NCBI RefSeq assembly: GCF_001485495.1
Contig: NZ_BCNF01000036.1
Span: forward strand, 43,586 to 107,585
Length of the DNA: 64,000 nucleotides
Source: Gordonia desulfuricans NBRC 100010
Lineage (GTDB): Bacteria > Actinomycetota > Actinomycetes > Mycobacteriales > Mycobacteriaceae
Reading direction: 5' to 3'
Shown: positions 33,963-44,715 of the stretch, piece after piece
Layout of the letters: every line of letters begins with the position of its first letter
How positions within the stretch are numbered: position 1 is the stretch's first letter
Position numbers and translations under genes: made by a program
Notes under the pieces: model-generated
Database searches by the model: none
Told to the model about the DNA's origin: nothing
The model's input: only the letters and a program-made list of their open reading frames with translations

Positions 33963-36900
33963 GCGGCCCAACCGTTCGACATCGTCTGCCCGCGACGCCA
34001 GGATCGACCGCAACCGTTCGGTCGCCTGGTGTCGCGACAGGCTCTCCAGACCACGGGTCTCGGTGTGCCACCGGTCTTCCGACAACCCGGAGACCGCGAT
34101 CACCTGTTCGTCGACGGCGGCGCAGCCGGGGAAGTCGCGACGCCCGCGCATCCGTCGCGACAGCATCAGGATCCGGGCGCCGTCGGCGCGAAGGGCGTCA
34201 TCGGTGCACAAGATGGTGCCGAGTGCCCGCGCCACCGTCCCCGCCTGCGGCAGATCGCGCCACGCCGTACCCGACAACGTCAGGTCCACCGCCTCGACGA
34301 GCAGCGGCAGCAGGGCGCGGGCATCGGCTGTCAGTCCACACCGCCACAGCCCGACGGCGATCACGCCCAGCATCATCGACACCGCCGGATCCTGCACGCC
34401 GAGCGGATGATCCCGGCGCAGGGTCGACGTCGCCCGACGGTACAACGCGCCGGCGGTGTCGACCTCGCCTCGCTCGCAGGCGAGTTCTGCGGCGACGAGC
34501 ATGATCACCCCCGCGGTCTCCGGCCCGCCCTGCGGATCGGGGTCATCCGGCGTCCAGCCGTCGGCGAGGATCTCGAATTCCCGCTCCGCGGCGTCGATGT
34601 CGCCGGCCGAGGCCAGGGCGGCGACCAGACAGGTACGTGACTGCAGGACGTCGTCCTCGGCCTCGAGCCGTTCGAGGTCCACCAGTCCCGCCCGGTAGTA
34701 GGCGATCGCCCGCTGCCAGCGGCACTGCTGCCCGTGGAGTCCGGCGAGGGCCACCCGCGCCATCCCCGACATCCAGAAGTCGCCGAGTTCGACGGCCCGC
34801 TCGATCACCCGGCGGCCGTCCCGCAGTGCCCCGTCGAGATCGCCGAGGTTCTCCGCGAGGTTCATCCGGGCCACATGCGAGGTCAGGCTGACCCGCGCGT
34901 CCCGTGCCCGCGTCCCCCGCACCAGGTGGGCGATCGCGGCCGTGGGGGTCCGGCTGAGCACGCATGCGGCCGCGAGTTCCACAGCGTCGTCGTAGGTCTT
35001 CTCCGGCCGATGGAGCCGCCGGAGGTGGTAGCGGCAGCGCGCGATCAACCGCAGGTCGCCGCGCACCACCTGATGTGCCCCGGCCGTCTCCACCGTCGCC
35101 ATCCAGTCACGTCGCAACCGCTCGTCCTGCAGGTCTTCCGGTGGCGCCGGCAGGGCGAGCAGGACCCGCGCACCCCAGGACACCACCTCGGCGTGCAGTC
35201 CGCGGGCCATCCAGAACGAGGCGAGTACCGGGAAGACCCGGATCAGGGTGTCGAGGGCATCGGCGACGACCGCCGAGTCCCCCTCGTCCCCCGACTCGAT
35301 CAGGCGCAGACATTCGCGCAGGACCCACACCAGGTTCTCGGAATCGTCTGCGACATGGCGCACCAGATGCGCATCGACCCGCGTCTCGTACTGCTCGACG
35401 GCCTGCCGCGCCACCTCCCGCGCCCATCGGCGCATCGCGGTGTGCACCGACAGCGATTCGTCGGCGTCGGTCGCCAGGGTACTCTCGCCGAACTCTCGGA
35501 CCATCTCCAGCATGCGGTAGCGCACCCGGCCGCCGGACTCGGTCACCGCCAGCAAGGATTGGTTCGCCAGCGCCGTCAGGGCATCGTCGAGCCGGAAACC
35601 GCTGAATCCCAGGATGATCCCGGCGGCTCCTGCGGTGAATCCGCCCGGCAGACGGCAGAGCCGACGCAGTGCACGACGGCCGTCGGCGTCGAGCAGGTCC
35701 CAGCTCCATTCGATCACCGCATACAGCGTGCGATGGCGGTCCGGTGCGGTCCGGTCGGTGCCGCGCAGCAGGGCGAACCGTTCGACGAGGCGGTCGGCGA
35801 TCTCGTCGACGGTCATGGTGCGGATGCGGGCGGCGGCGAGTTCGATCGCCAACGGCAGACCGTCGAGATGAACGCACAGGGCGGCGACGGCGGCCGGCTG
35901 CAGGTCGGCGTCGGGACGGACCGCACGGGCCCGGGTGACGAACAGTTCGACAGCCGATCCCCCGGCATCGACGTCGAGGGTGGGCAGCTGATAGATCTGC
36001 TCCCCGGCGAGCAGCAGCGGTGCCCGGCTGGTGGTGAGCACCCGGATACGGGCGTCGGCGACGAGCAGTTCGGCCACCAGCCGGGCGCAGGCGTCGATCA
36101 CCTGCTCACAGTTGTCGAGGATCAGGACCAGATCCCGACCCCGAACCGAATCGATCAGTCGCACACGGAGATCACCGACGGTACGCCGGGGCCGGCCGGA
36201 TGCGGCGAGTTCGGACTCACCGACGCCGAGCACGGCGGCGATCGCCGGGACGAGATCGTCGGCGTCACGGATCGGGGCCAGCGGGGCATAGAAGACGGTG
36301 GCACCGGCGTCGACGAGCCGGTGACCGACGCTCGTGGCCACGCGGGTCTTGCCGACCCCGCCGGGGCCCTGCACGGTGACCAGGCGACCGGAACCGAGTA
36401 GGCCGGCCAGGGCATCGACATCGGCGGCGCGGCCGACGAGTTCGGTGGTGTCGGCGAGCAGACCGACGCCACGTCCGGAGCCGGGCGCCGGCACCCGGCC
36501 ATCCTCGGCCGTCGCCGGTTCACCCGGGTCGTCTTCTGCGGCAAGCAGTTCGGCATGCAAAGCGGCGATCCGCGGTCCGGGGTCGACGCCGAGTTCGGTG
36601 ACCAGGCGGCGACGTAGTCCGGCATAGACGGCGACCGCCTCGGCGACCCGGCCACCGGCAGCCAGCGCATGCATCAGATCCAGATGCGCGGATTCGTCGA
36701 GAGGATCGCGGCGGCAACGGTTCTCGGCCACCACACGCGCCGCGTCGGCGTTCCCGGCACCCATCGCGGCGTCGAACTCCCGTCGGTCGAGCCGGTCCTG
36801 CGCCCGCGCCGCACGCTGCCGCACCTCCGCCACCGGCCCGCCCGGTCCGTCGGCCCCCAGATCGTCGCCGGGCACGCCCCGCCGCCACGACCGTGCGGCG

Positions 36901-37283
36901 GCCACCGCCTCGTCCGCGGCCTCGGCGGCATGTACCAGATCGGTCACCAGGTCGATGTCGGTGCGGCAGCCCACCAGTCGGTATCCGGTGCCCGTGGCCT
37001 CCAGATGGGCCGCACCGATCAGGTGGCGCAGACGGGATATCTGGGTGTGCAGCGCCGCGGTCGGTGACCGGGGCGGGTCGTCACCCCACACATCGTCGAT
37101 CAATGCGGTCGCCGAGCGGGTGCGGCCGTCCGCCAGGGCCAGCGACGCCAGCAAACGACGGGCCCGCAGGCCGGGCACCACGGTCAGATCGGCGTCCGCA
37201 TCCAGCGCCCCGGTCGCCGACGCACGGATCACGGCCACCGGACCCCACAGTCCGACGATCAGCACCCCGCCGTCCACCACCAC
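33891..37283 (-). CDS. Large SARP/AfsR-like regulator with BTAD and NTPase
   Basis: A protein of about 1130 residues: an OmpR-like winged helix (about 1-105), a bacterial transcriptional activation domain BTAD (about 108-250), a STAND-type NTPase (Walker A GPGGVGKT 306-313, Walker B LVLILD 385-390), and a long helical TPR-like half. Such proteins activate secondary-metabolite or transport genes after nucleotide and ligand binding. Three GTG codons in a row (37283, 37280, 37277) are possible starts; a -10 box TAGCCT six bases before the second favours 37280. The final 24 residues are read antisense to the drrB 3' end. It probably controls the convergent DrrAB exporter; that is inference. Confidence 0.88.
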   Translation of the reverse strand: MVVDGGVLIVGLWGPVAVIRASATGALDADADLTVVPGLRARRLLASLALADGRTRSATALIDDVWGDDPPRSPTAALHTQISRLRHLIGAAHLEATGTGYRLVGCRTDIDLVTDLVHAAEAADEAVAAARSWRRGVPGDDLGADGPGGPVAEVRQRAARAQDRLDRREFDAAMGAGNADAARVVAENRCRRDPLDESAHLDLMHALAAGGRVAEAVAVYAGLRRRLVTELGVDPGPRIAALHAELLAAEDDPGEPATAEDGRVPAPGSGRGVGLLADTTELVGRAADVDALAGLLGSGRLVTVQGPGGVGKTRVATSVGHRLVDAGATVFYAPLAPIRDADDLVPAIAAVLGVGESELAASGRPRRTVGDLRVRLIDSVRGRDLVLILDNCEQVIDACARLVAELLVADARIRVLTTSRAPLLLAGEQIYQLPTLDVDAGGSAVELFVTRARAVRPDADLQPAAVAALCVHLDGLPLAIELAAARIRTMTVDEIADRLVERFALLRGTDRTAPDRHRTLYAVIEWSWDLLDADGRRALRRLCRLPGGFTAGAAGIILGFSGFRLDDALTALANQSLLAVTESGGRVRYRMLEMVREFGESTLATDADESLSVHTAMRRWAREVARQAVEQYETRVDAHLVRHVADDSENLVWVLRECLRLIESGDEGDSAVVADALDTLIRVFPVLASFWMARGLHAEVVSWGARVLLALPAPPEDLQDERLRRDWMATVETAGAHQVVRGDLRLIARCRYHLRRLHRPEKTYDDAVELAAACVLSRTPTAAIAHLVRGTRARDARVSLTSHVARMNLAENLGDLDGALRDGRRVIERAVELGDFWMSGMARVALAGLHGQQCRWQRAIAYYRAGLVDLERLEAEDDVLQSRTCLVAALASAGDIDAAEREFEILADGWTPDDPDPQGGPETAGVIMLVAAELACERGEVDTAGALYRRATSTLRRDHPLGVQDPAVSMMLGVIAVGLWRCGLTADARALLPLLVEAVDLTLSGTAWRDLPQAGTVARALGTILCTDDALRADGARILMLSRRMRGRRDFPGCAAVDEQVIAVSGLSEDRWHTETRGLESLSRHQATERLRSILASRADDVERLGRSGVAHVGAHGQRREDRHDDGGAE

Positions 37284-37336
37284 GCCAGGCTAGTCCACGC
37301 CCGCGGCAAACCGTTCCCCCCGGCCTCCCGAATCGC

Positions 37337-37342
37337 TATCGT
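37337..37342 (+). promoter_or_regulatory. -10 box of the SRPBCC gene
   Basis: TATCGT lies six bases before ATG 37349, consistent with a leaderless message. No clear -35 box. Confidence 0.4.
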
Positions 37343-37348
37343 CGGGCC

Positions 37349-37861
37349 ATGGCCTATGACCTCGAGCCCTTCGAACTCGACTTCTTCGACAACGCGCCGA
37401 TCTCGTTCCGTATCGACGTCAACATCCCGGTCACCCCGCAACGCGCCTGGGCCGAACTGACCCGCCCCAACACCCTGGACTGGTGCAAGGCGATCAAGTC
37501 CGTCACGTTCACCTCGTCGGCGCCCTTCGGGGTGGGCACCACCCGCCGGGCCGAGCTCGCCCCGGGGTATGTCGCACTGTCGGAGGAGTTCTTCGACTGG
37601 ACCGAGGACGCCGCGACGGGCAACTACCACAACGCTTTCCGCGTGCGATCGGTGAACGTGCCGGGGATGCGGAAGTTCGGTGAGTACACCGAGATCAGTC
37701 CGGCCGAGGTCGGTTCGCGACTGGTGTGGGTGTTCGCGCTCGAGCTCGGCACGTCGTCGTGGCCGGTCACCGCGATCTCCAATCCACTGTCCACGCCGGT
37801 GTTCCGCAGCATCGAGTCGGACACGTTGCGGTACTTCGCCCATCTCTCACCCCAGGCCTGA
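37349..37861 (+). CDS. SRPBCC (START-like) family protein
   Basis: A 170-residue protein of the SRPBCC/polyketide-cyclase fold. It opens with the IDVNIPVTPQRAWAELT strand, which begins the helix-grip fold, and it has the GTTRRAEL and SRLVWVFALEL strands expected of the family. Such proteins bind hydrophobic ligands. There is no signal peptide. It is divergent from the AfsR-like regulator with a gap of 65 bases and belongs to the block inserted between greA and metB. The ligand is unknown. Confidence 0.82.
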   Translation: MAYDLEPFELDFFDNAPISFRIDVNIPVTPQRAWAELTRPNTLDWCKAIKSVTFTSSAPFGVGTTRRAELAPGYVALSEEFFDWTEDAATGNYHNAFRVRSVNVPGMRKFGEYTEISPAEVGSRLVWVFALELGTSSWPVTAISNPLSTPVFRSIESDTLRYFAHLSPQA

Positions 37862-37867
37862 CGCAAA

Positions 37868-37928
37868 CCCTCCACACTTACGCAGAAACCCCCGGAAACT
37901 CCGGGGGTTTCTGCGTAAGTGTGGAGGG
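37868..37928. terminator. 29-bp perfect hairpin, bidirectional terminator
   Basis: Bases 37868-37896 and 37900-37928 are perfectly complementary across 29 bp with a three-base loop (AAC). It lies seven bases after the SRPBCC stop and 35 bases beyond the metB stop on the opposite strand, so it probably ends both convergent transcripts. Its length is far beyond what termination needs. Confidence 0.85.
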
Positions 37929-37962
37929 TCTGGCCGGTCGATCAGACCAGACCCGCCGAGCT

Positions 37963-39117
37963 CTACTGCAGCGCCTGCTCCAGGTCGGCCAGGATGTCGT
38001 CGATGTCCTCGATGCCCACCGACAGCCGCACCAGGTTGGCGGGGACCTCCAGCAGCGACCCCGCGGTGGAGGCGTGGGTCATCGCGCCCGGATGCTCGAT
38101 CAGCGACTCGATCCCGCCCAGGGACTCGGCCAGGGTGAACACCTCGGTACGGGCACAGAACTTCTTGGCGTCCTCGATGTCACCGGCCACCAGCACCGAC
38201 ACCATGCCACCGAACCGCGACATCTGCTTGGCCGCGGCGGTGTGCCCCGGATGCGTCGACAGGCCGGGGTACAGCACCGACTCGATCCGGGGATGCTTGG
38301 CCAGGAAGTCGACGACGGTCTCGGCGTTGTCGCAGTGCTTCTCCATCCGCACCGCGAGGGTCTTGATGCCACGCATGGTGAGGTAGGCGTCGAACGGGCC
38401 TGGCACCGCACCGGCACCGTTCTGCAGGAAGGCCACCGCCTCGTCGATCTCGGCGTCGTCGGTCACCAGCGCACCGCCGACGACGTCGGAGTGCCCGCCG
38501 AGGTACTTGGTGGTCGAGTGCAGCACGATGTCGGCACCCAGGGTCAGCGGCTGCTGCAGGTACGGGGTGGCAAAGGTGTTGTCCACCACCAGCTTCGCGC
38601 CGGCCTCGTGCGTCACCGCGGCGATCGCCTCGATGTCGCCGACGTTGAGCAGCGGGTTGGTCGGGGTCTCCAGCCACACCAGTTTGGTCTGCGGGGTGAC
38701 CGCCGCACGCACCGCGTCGACGTCGGTCACCGGCGCCACCGAGTAGGTGATCCCCCACTGGGTGAACACCTTGTCGATCAGGCGGAAGGTGCCGCCGTAG
38801 GCGTCGTTCGGGATGACGAGGTGGTCGCCGGGGCGCAACTGCGAACGCAGCACGGCGTCGGTGGCGGCCATCCCCGACGCGAATCCCCGCCCGTAGGTGC
38901 CCTTCTCGATGGCCGCGATGTTGGCCTCGAGCACCCGACGGGTGGGGTTACCGGTACGGGCGTACTCGAATCCGTCGCGCATCCCGCCGACGCCGTCCTG
39001 GGCGAAGGTGGAGCTGGCGTAGATCGGCACGTTGACCGCGCCGGTCCGTGGGTCCGGGTCGTAGCCCGCATGGATGGCCTCGGTGGCGAATCCGCGACGA
39101 CGCTGCTGATCACTCAC
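37963..39117 (-). CDS. metB: Cystathionine gamma-synthase
   Basis: A 384-residue PLP enzyme of the Cys/Met metabolism family. The PLP lysine is in HSTTKYLGGHSD, and the YARTGNPTRR and ETPTNPLL motifs are intact. It joins O-acylhomoserine with cysteine to cystathionine; gamma-lyase activity is an alternative because the two are hard to tell apart. GTG 39117 is chosen because GAGGAG lies seven bases upstream. It lies 37 bases downstream of cystathionine beta-synthase on the same strand, so the pair covers transsulfuration. The same pair occurs at Rv1077/Rv1079 in M. tuberculosis. Confidence 0.93.
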   Translation of the reverse strand: MSDQQRRRGFATEAIHAGYDPDPRTGAVNVPIYASSTFAQDGVGGMRDGFEYARTGNPTRRVLEANIAAIEKGTYGRGFASGMAATDAVLRSQLRPGDHLVIPNDAYGGTFRLIDKVFTQWGITYSVAPVTDVDAVRAAVTPQTKLVWLETPTNPLLNVGDIEAIAAVTHEAGAKLVVDNTFATPYLQQPLTLGADIVLHSTTKYLGGHSDVVGGALVTDDAEIDEAVAFLQNGAGAVPGPFDAYLTMRGIKTLAVRMEKHCDNAETVVDFLAKHPRIESVLYPGLSTHPGHTAAAKQMSRFGGMVSVLVAGDIEDAKKFCARTEVFTLAESLGGIESLIEHPGAMTHASTAGSLLEVPANLVRLSVGIEDIDDILADLEQALQ

Positions 39118-39154
39118 GTGAAAACTCCTCGCTGAGTTGGACTCTGGTCGGCGG

Positions 39155-40555
<1,401 letters not shown>

Positions 40556-40670
40556 GCCTCTATCGTCCCAGAGTGCCCCGCGGCACCCACATCCGACTCG
40601 GGTTCTCTCCCCCGCCCCTCGACGACGGGCCGGGGATCGCGCACTCGACCGTCGCGTCGCCGGTGATCGC

Positions 40671-40676
40671 TAAGCT
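40671..40676 (+). promoter_or_regulatory. -10 box of the SGNH hydrolase gene
   Basis: TAAGCT lies seven bases before GTG 40684, which supports that start and a leaderless transcript. Confidence 0.5.
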
Positions 40677-40683
40677 GACAGAC

Positions 40684-41652
40684 GTGTCCGGACCGCGTCC
40701 CACCGACCATCACCTCCTCCGTGACATCGGCGCCACGGTGGCTGCGACCTCTGCGGCCGCCGGAGTCACCTGGGGAAGCTACAACCTGCTGGTCTGGCAG
40801 GCACAGAAGGCCCGCACGGTGATCCCGCATCGCACCGACAACGCCCCCGACGGCGACGGCCTCTATCGGCCCGACGGCACCGGACCGATCCGCGTGACCC
40901 GCGCCAATGCCGCCGACGCCACCCTGCATCTCGCCGTGTTCGGCGACTCCACCGCGGCCGGTCTGGGCGCCGACACCGGCGTGCAGACCCCGGGGGCGCT
41001 GCTGGCGCACCGCATCGCCGTCGAGACCGGCAACGTGGTCCGGTACAGCAACAAGGCGATCGTCGGCGCCACGTCGAAGGGCCTCGACTCCCAGATCGAC
41101 GCCATGCTGATCGCCGGTCACCGGCCCGACATCGCCGTCATCCTGATCGGCGCCAACGACGTCACCGCCCGTAACGGCATCCGGTCGTCGGCGGTGCGGG
41201 TCGGCAAGGCCGTCGACCGGTTGCGCACGATCGGTGCCCAGGTGGTCGTCGGCACCTGTCCCGACATGGGCGTGATCACGGCGGTGCCGCAGCCGCTGCG
41301 GTCGGTGTTGCGGCTGTGGGGTCTGCGCCTCGCGGCGTCACAGAAGTCCGCCGTCGTCGCCGCCGGTGGACGGGCGGTCCCGATGGCCGACCTGCTGTCC
41401 GAGGAGTTCCGCGAGGCACCCGACCGGATGTTCTCCTTCGACCGCTATCACCCGTCGAATGCCGGGTACGAGCTCGCCGCCGACATCCTGATGCCCGAGG
41501 TGCTCGTCGCCCTCGGCGAGTGGGGACCCGAGCCGCTGCCGGAACCGCCGGAGATCTCGCCGTCGGTGGACAACAGCAAGTTCACCGAACGGCTGCTGCG
41601 GGTGGTGCGGACGGTGCGACATGTGCCCATGCCGCACGGTCGTCTCGGCTAG
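40684..41652 (+). CDS. Exported SGNH/GDSL hydrolase (Rv1075c-like)
   Basis: A 322-residue SGNH hydrolase. An N-terminal hydrophobic segment (about 10-35) acts as signal anchor. Block I is FGDSTAAGLGA, the block III asparagine is in IGANDVT, and block V is DRYHPSNAGY with the catalytic Asp/His. Its place between cbs and the thiolase matches Rv1075c, which has been described as an exported esterase. GTG 40684 is preferred over the longer frame because of the adjacent -10 box. The natural ester substrate, perhaps a cell-wall acyl group, is unknown. Confidence 0.9.
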   Translation: MSGPRPTDHHLLRDIGATVAATSAAAGVTWGSYNLLVWQAQKARTVIPHRTDNAPDGDGLYRPDGTGPIRVTRANAADATLHLAVFGDSTAAGLGADTGVQTPGALLAHRIAVETGNVVRYSNKAIVGATSKGLDSQIDAMLIAGHRPDIAVILIGANDVTARNGIRSSAVRVGKAVDRLRTIGAQVVVGTCPDMGVITAVPQPLRSVLRLWGLRLAASQKSAVVAAGGRAVPMADLLSEEFREAPDRMFSFDRYHPSNAGYELAADILMPEVLVALGEWGPEPLPEPPEISPSVDNSKFTERLLRVVRTVRHVPMPHGRLG

Positions 41653-41747
41653 CTCACGGGTCATCTCCGGGTTGTGCCCGGTCTCATTCGACCACCGCAC
41701 AACCGTTTCGGACAGGGCACGCCCCGGCCTACCGGACAGCGGTGAAG

Positions 41748-41753
41748 TAACGT
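41748..41753 (+). promoter_or_regulatory. -10 box of the thiolase gene
   Basis: TAACGT lies seven bases before ATG 41761, the same leaderless arrangement as elsewhere in the window. Confidence 0.5.
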
Positions 41754-41760
41754 GTTTCAC

Positions 41761-42984
41761 ATGCCTGAAGCTGTCATCGTCGCCCATGCCCGTTCGCCCA
41801 TCGGCCGCGCCGGAAAGGGATCTCTGAAGGACGTCCGTCCCGACGAGCTGTCCCGTCAGATGGTCGCCGCCGCCCTCGCCAAGGTGCCGGCCCTCGATCC
41901 GGCCGACATCGAGGACATTCACTGGGGTATCGGCCAGCCCGGTGGTCAGGGTGGTTACAACATCGCCCGCGTGATCGCCGTCGAGCTCGGCTTCGACCAC
42001 ATCCCCGGCGTCAGCGTCAACCGTTACTGCTCGTCGTCGCTGCAGACCACGCGTATGGCCCTGCACGCCATCCGTGCCGGTGAGGGCGATGTCTTCATCT
42101 CCGGTGGGGTGGAGAGCGTCTCGAGCTTCGGGATCTCCGGTGGCGCCGACGGTGCCCCGAACTCCAAGAACCCGCTCTTCGACGAGGCCATGGCCCGCAC
42201 CGAGAAGACCGCCGAGGGCGGCGCGGGCACGTGGTCCGACCCGCGTGCCGACGGCATCCTGCCCGACGTCTACATCGCGATGGGCCAGACCGCCGAGAAC
42301 GTCGCATCCTTCACCGGCATCTCCCGGGAGGACCAGGACCGCTGGGGCGTGCTGAGCCAGAACCGCGCCGAGAAGGCGATCGCCGACGGCTTCTTCGCCC
42401 GCGAGATCGACCCGGTCACCCTGCCCGACGGATCGACCGTCAGCACCGACGACGGCCCGCGCGCCGGCACCTCCTACGAGAAGGTGTCGCAGCTGAAGCC
42501 GGTCTTCCGCCCCGACGGCACCATCACCGCCGGCAATGCCTGCCCGCTCAACGACGGCGCGGCCGCGCTGGTGATCATGAGCGACACCAAGGCCAAGGAG
42601 CTGGGCCTGACCCCGCTGGCCCGCGTCGTGGCCACCGCTGCCACCGGCCTGTCGCCGGAGATCATGGGCCTGGGCCCGATCGAGGCGATCCGCAAGGTGC
42701 TCAAGGTGTCGGGGATGTCGCTGTCGGACATCGACCTCGTCGAGATCAACGAGGCCTTCGCGGTGCAGGTGCTGGGTTCGGCCGACGAGCTCGGCATCGA
42801 TCACGACAAGCTCAACGTCTCCGGTGGGGCGATCGCGCTGGGCCACCCGTTCGGTATGACCGGTGCCCGCATCACCACCACCCTGCTCAACAACCTGCAG
42901 ACCCACGACAAGACCTTCGGCATCGAGTCGATGTGTGTCGGCGGTGGCCAGGGTATGGCGATGGTGCTCGAGCGCCTGAGCTGA
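41761..42984 (+). CDS. Acetyl-CoA acetyltransferase (thiolase, FadA3-like)
   Basis: A 407-residue thiolase. The nucleophilic Cys is in VNRYCSSSLQTTRMA (about residue 90), the histidine in GGAIALGHPFGMTGAR and the second Cys in SMCVGGGQGMAM. It cleaves 3-ketoacyl-CoAs in beta-oxidation or runs the reverse condensation. Its place beside the SGNH gene corresponds to fadA3 (Rv1074c). ATG 41761 follows a -10 box by seven bases. A perfect 42-base palindrome after the gene separates it from the convergent Bax-inhibitor gene. Confidence 0.94.
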   Translation: MPEAVIVAHARSPIGRAGKGSLKDVRPDELSRQMVAAALAKVPALDPADIEDIHWGIGQPGGQGGYNIARVIAVELGFDHIPGVSVNRYCSSSLQTTRMALHAIRAGEGDVFISGGVESVSSFGISGGADGAPNSKNPLFDEAMARTEKTAEGGAGTWSDPRADGILPDVYIAMGQTAENVASFTGISREDQDRWGVLSQNRAEKAIADGFFAREIDPVTLPDGSTVSTDDGPRAGTSYEKVSQLKPVFRPDGTITAGNACPLNDGAAALVIMSDTKAKELGLTPLARVVATAATGLSPEIMGLGPIEAIRKVLKVSGMSLSDIDLVEINEAFAVQVLGSADELGIDHDKLNVSGGAIALGHPFGMTGARITTTLLNNLQTHDKTFGIESMCVGGGQGMAMVLERLS

Positions 42985-42997
42985 CCCCGGTCGGCAC

Positions 42998-43039
42998 AAA
43001 CGAAGAACCCCGCTCCGATCGGAGCGGGGTTCTTCGTTT
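42998..43039. terminator. Perfect 42-base palindrome, bidirectional terminator
   Basis: Bases 42998-43018 and 43019-43039 are exact reverse complements, with AAAC at one end and GTTTT at the other. That gives a hairpin with short U runs in both directions. It lies 13 bases after the thiolase stop and 13 bases before the stop of the convergent gene. Confidence 0.92.
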
Positions 43040-43051
43040 TCAGGAGACTGT

Positions 43052-43906
43052 CTAGTCGCTCTGGAAGTAGCTCAGCAGACGCAGGATCTCGACGTAGAGC
43101 CAGACCAGGGTCACGGTGAGACCCAGTGCGACGCCCCAGGCGGCGCGATCGGGGGCACCGGCACGGATCAGGCGATCGGCGGCGTCGAAGTCCAGCAGGA
43201 AGCTGAACGCGGCGAGCGCGATGCAGACCAGCGAGAAGATGATGGCGATCGGGCCGCCGTCGCGCAGGATGCCTGCGCTGCCGGTGAACAGACCGATGAT
43301 CAGGTTGCCGACCATCAGCACGATCACGCCGATCAGGCCCGCGAACAGCATGCGGGTGAAGCGCGGGGTCACGCGGATCGCGCCGACCTTGTAGACCAGC
43401 AGCATGCCGAAGAACACGCCGAAGGTACCGAGCACGGCCTGACCGATGAGCGCACCGGCGTTGGCTCCGCTGACCACCCAGTTGGCGAAGACGTAGGAGA
43501 TCGAGCCGACGAACAGGCCTTCGAGGACCGCGTAGCCCAGGACGATCGCCGGGTTGTCCTGCTTGCGCCCGAAGCTCGCGATCAGCACCAGGACCAGCCC
43601 GCCGATGGCACCGACACCGCACAGCAGCGGCGCGAGGGTCTCGTTGGACGAGCTGAGGAAGTACGACACGATGGCCGAGATGGTCAGCACCCCGAGGGTG
43701 ATGGCCGTCTTGGTGACCACGTCGTCGATGGTCAGCTGACGTGTGCTCGGCGGCGCGGCGGGCGGGCTGTACGGCGCCTGCTGGCCGTACTGGTTGTACA
43801 TGGCGGCCTGTCCGGCGCCGGCAGCACCGCTGCCGAAGCCTGCATAGCCACCGGACTGATTGTCACGGACAACGCCGCGCATCACCGGATTGCTACTGTC
43901 TCGCAC
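43052..43906 (-). CDS. Bax inhibitor-1/YccA family membrane protein
   Basis: A 284-residue protein. A soluble Gly/Ala/Pro/Gln-rich N-terminus (about 1-60) precedes seven predicted transmembrane helices of the BI-1 (TMBIM) family; LGLTVTLVWLYVEILRLLSY closes the last helix. Bacterial homologues are pH-sensitive calcium leak channels or protease-modulating proteins. GTG 43906 is preferred because AAGGGAG lies six bases upstream and the start VRDSSNPVMRG resembles mycobacterial homologues; the frame continues to 43954. The role in this organism is unknown. Confidence 0.88.
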   Translation of the reverse strand: MRDSSNPVMRGVVRDNQSGGYAGFGSGAAGAGQAAMYNQYGQQAPYSPPAAPPSTRQLTIDDVVTKTAITLGVLTISAIVSYFLSSSNETLAPLLCGVGAIGGLVLVLIASFGRKQDNPAIVLGYAVLEGLFVGSISYVFANWVVSGANAGALIGQAVLGTFGVFFGMLLVYKVGAIRVTPRFTRMLFAGLIGVIVLMVGNLIIGLFTGSAGILRDGGPIAIIFSLVCIALAAFSFLLDFDAADRLIRAGAPDRAAWGVALGLTVTLVWLYVEILRLLSYFQSD

Positions 43907-44031
43907 CTGATGCTCCCTTGTCTTCGACGTTCGAGTGGACGTCTGAACTGTCAACGGGGACGAACCCCCATGAGTTCCGACTTTACCTTTTCTTGACCAT
44001 CGATGCCGGAACCGCGCCTACCGGGGCCTGG

Positions 44032-44715
44032 TCAGTCGGTTCCCAGCCGGTCGACGAGCCGCCGGACGGCATCGGGGTCGGCGCAGTCGACCGTCCGCAT
44101 CACCACGCGCCCCAGGCATGCCGCGCGCAGCAGGGTCGTGGCACGCTGCTCCTCGTCACCCCAGTCCAGTACCGGTTTCGCGATCATCAGCGAGGCCACC
44201 CCGTGGGCCGCAGCCCACAGTTCGAGGACCACGTCGGCGATCTCGTCGGGATCGAACAGCCCGTCGTCGGCGAGTTCGGTGACGGTGTCGGTGAACCGGA
44301 CGAAGGCCGATGCGGCGAGCACCATGTCGACCTTCGTCCGGGTGTCGACGGTGGTCCGGGAGAACGCCTGCCGGTAGAGCACCGGGGTGGACACGGCGAA
44401 CCGCACATACGCCAGTCCCTGCTGCAGGGCACGTTCCATCGGGTCGTCGACACCCGCACAGGCCTGCGCCATCCGGTCGTCGAGCTGCTCGAAATAGCGG
44501 GCACAGACCGCGTCCAGGAGTTCTTCCTTGTCGGCGAAGTGCAGGTAGATCGACGGTGGGGTCACCCCCACCCTCGTCGCGACCGCCCGGATCGAGACCG
44601 CGCTGCTGTCCTGCTCGTCGAGGAGCAACTCGGTGGCGGCATCGATGATCTCCTCGGCGAGGAGTTCACCCGAGCCGCGGGGGGACCGCGTCCGGCGTCT
44701 CGACGTCGTGCTCAC
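44032..44715 (-). CDS. TetR regulator paired with the MMPL transporter
   Basis: A 227-residue TetR protein. Its helix-turn-helix (about residues 22-66) ends in the signature PPSIYLHFADKEELL, and a C-terminal TetR_C-type helical domain follows. GTG 44715 has CAGGAG four bases upstream, and the gene overlaps the 3' end of the MMPL gene by 50 bases in another frame, so the two are translationally coupled. A 33-bp palindrome lies directly upstream of the MMPL gene. The protein therefore probably represses its own operon and responds to a substrate of the pump. Confidence 0.88.
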   Translation of the reverse strand: MSTTSRRRTRSPRGSGELLAEEIIDAATELLLDEQDSSAVSIRAVATRVGVTPPSIYLHFADKEELLDAVCARYFEQLDDRMAQACAGVDDPMERALQQGLAYVRFAVSTPVLYRQAFSRTTVDTRTKVDMVLAASAFVRFTDTVTELADDGLFDPDEIADVVLELWAAAHGVASLMIAKPVLDWGDEEQRATTLLRAACLGRVVMRTVDCADPDAVRRLVDRLGTD

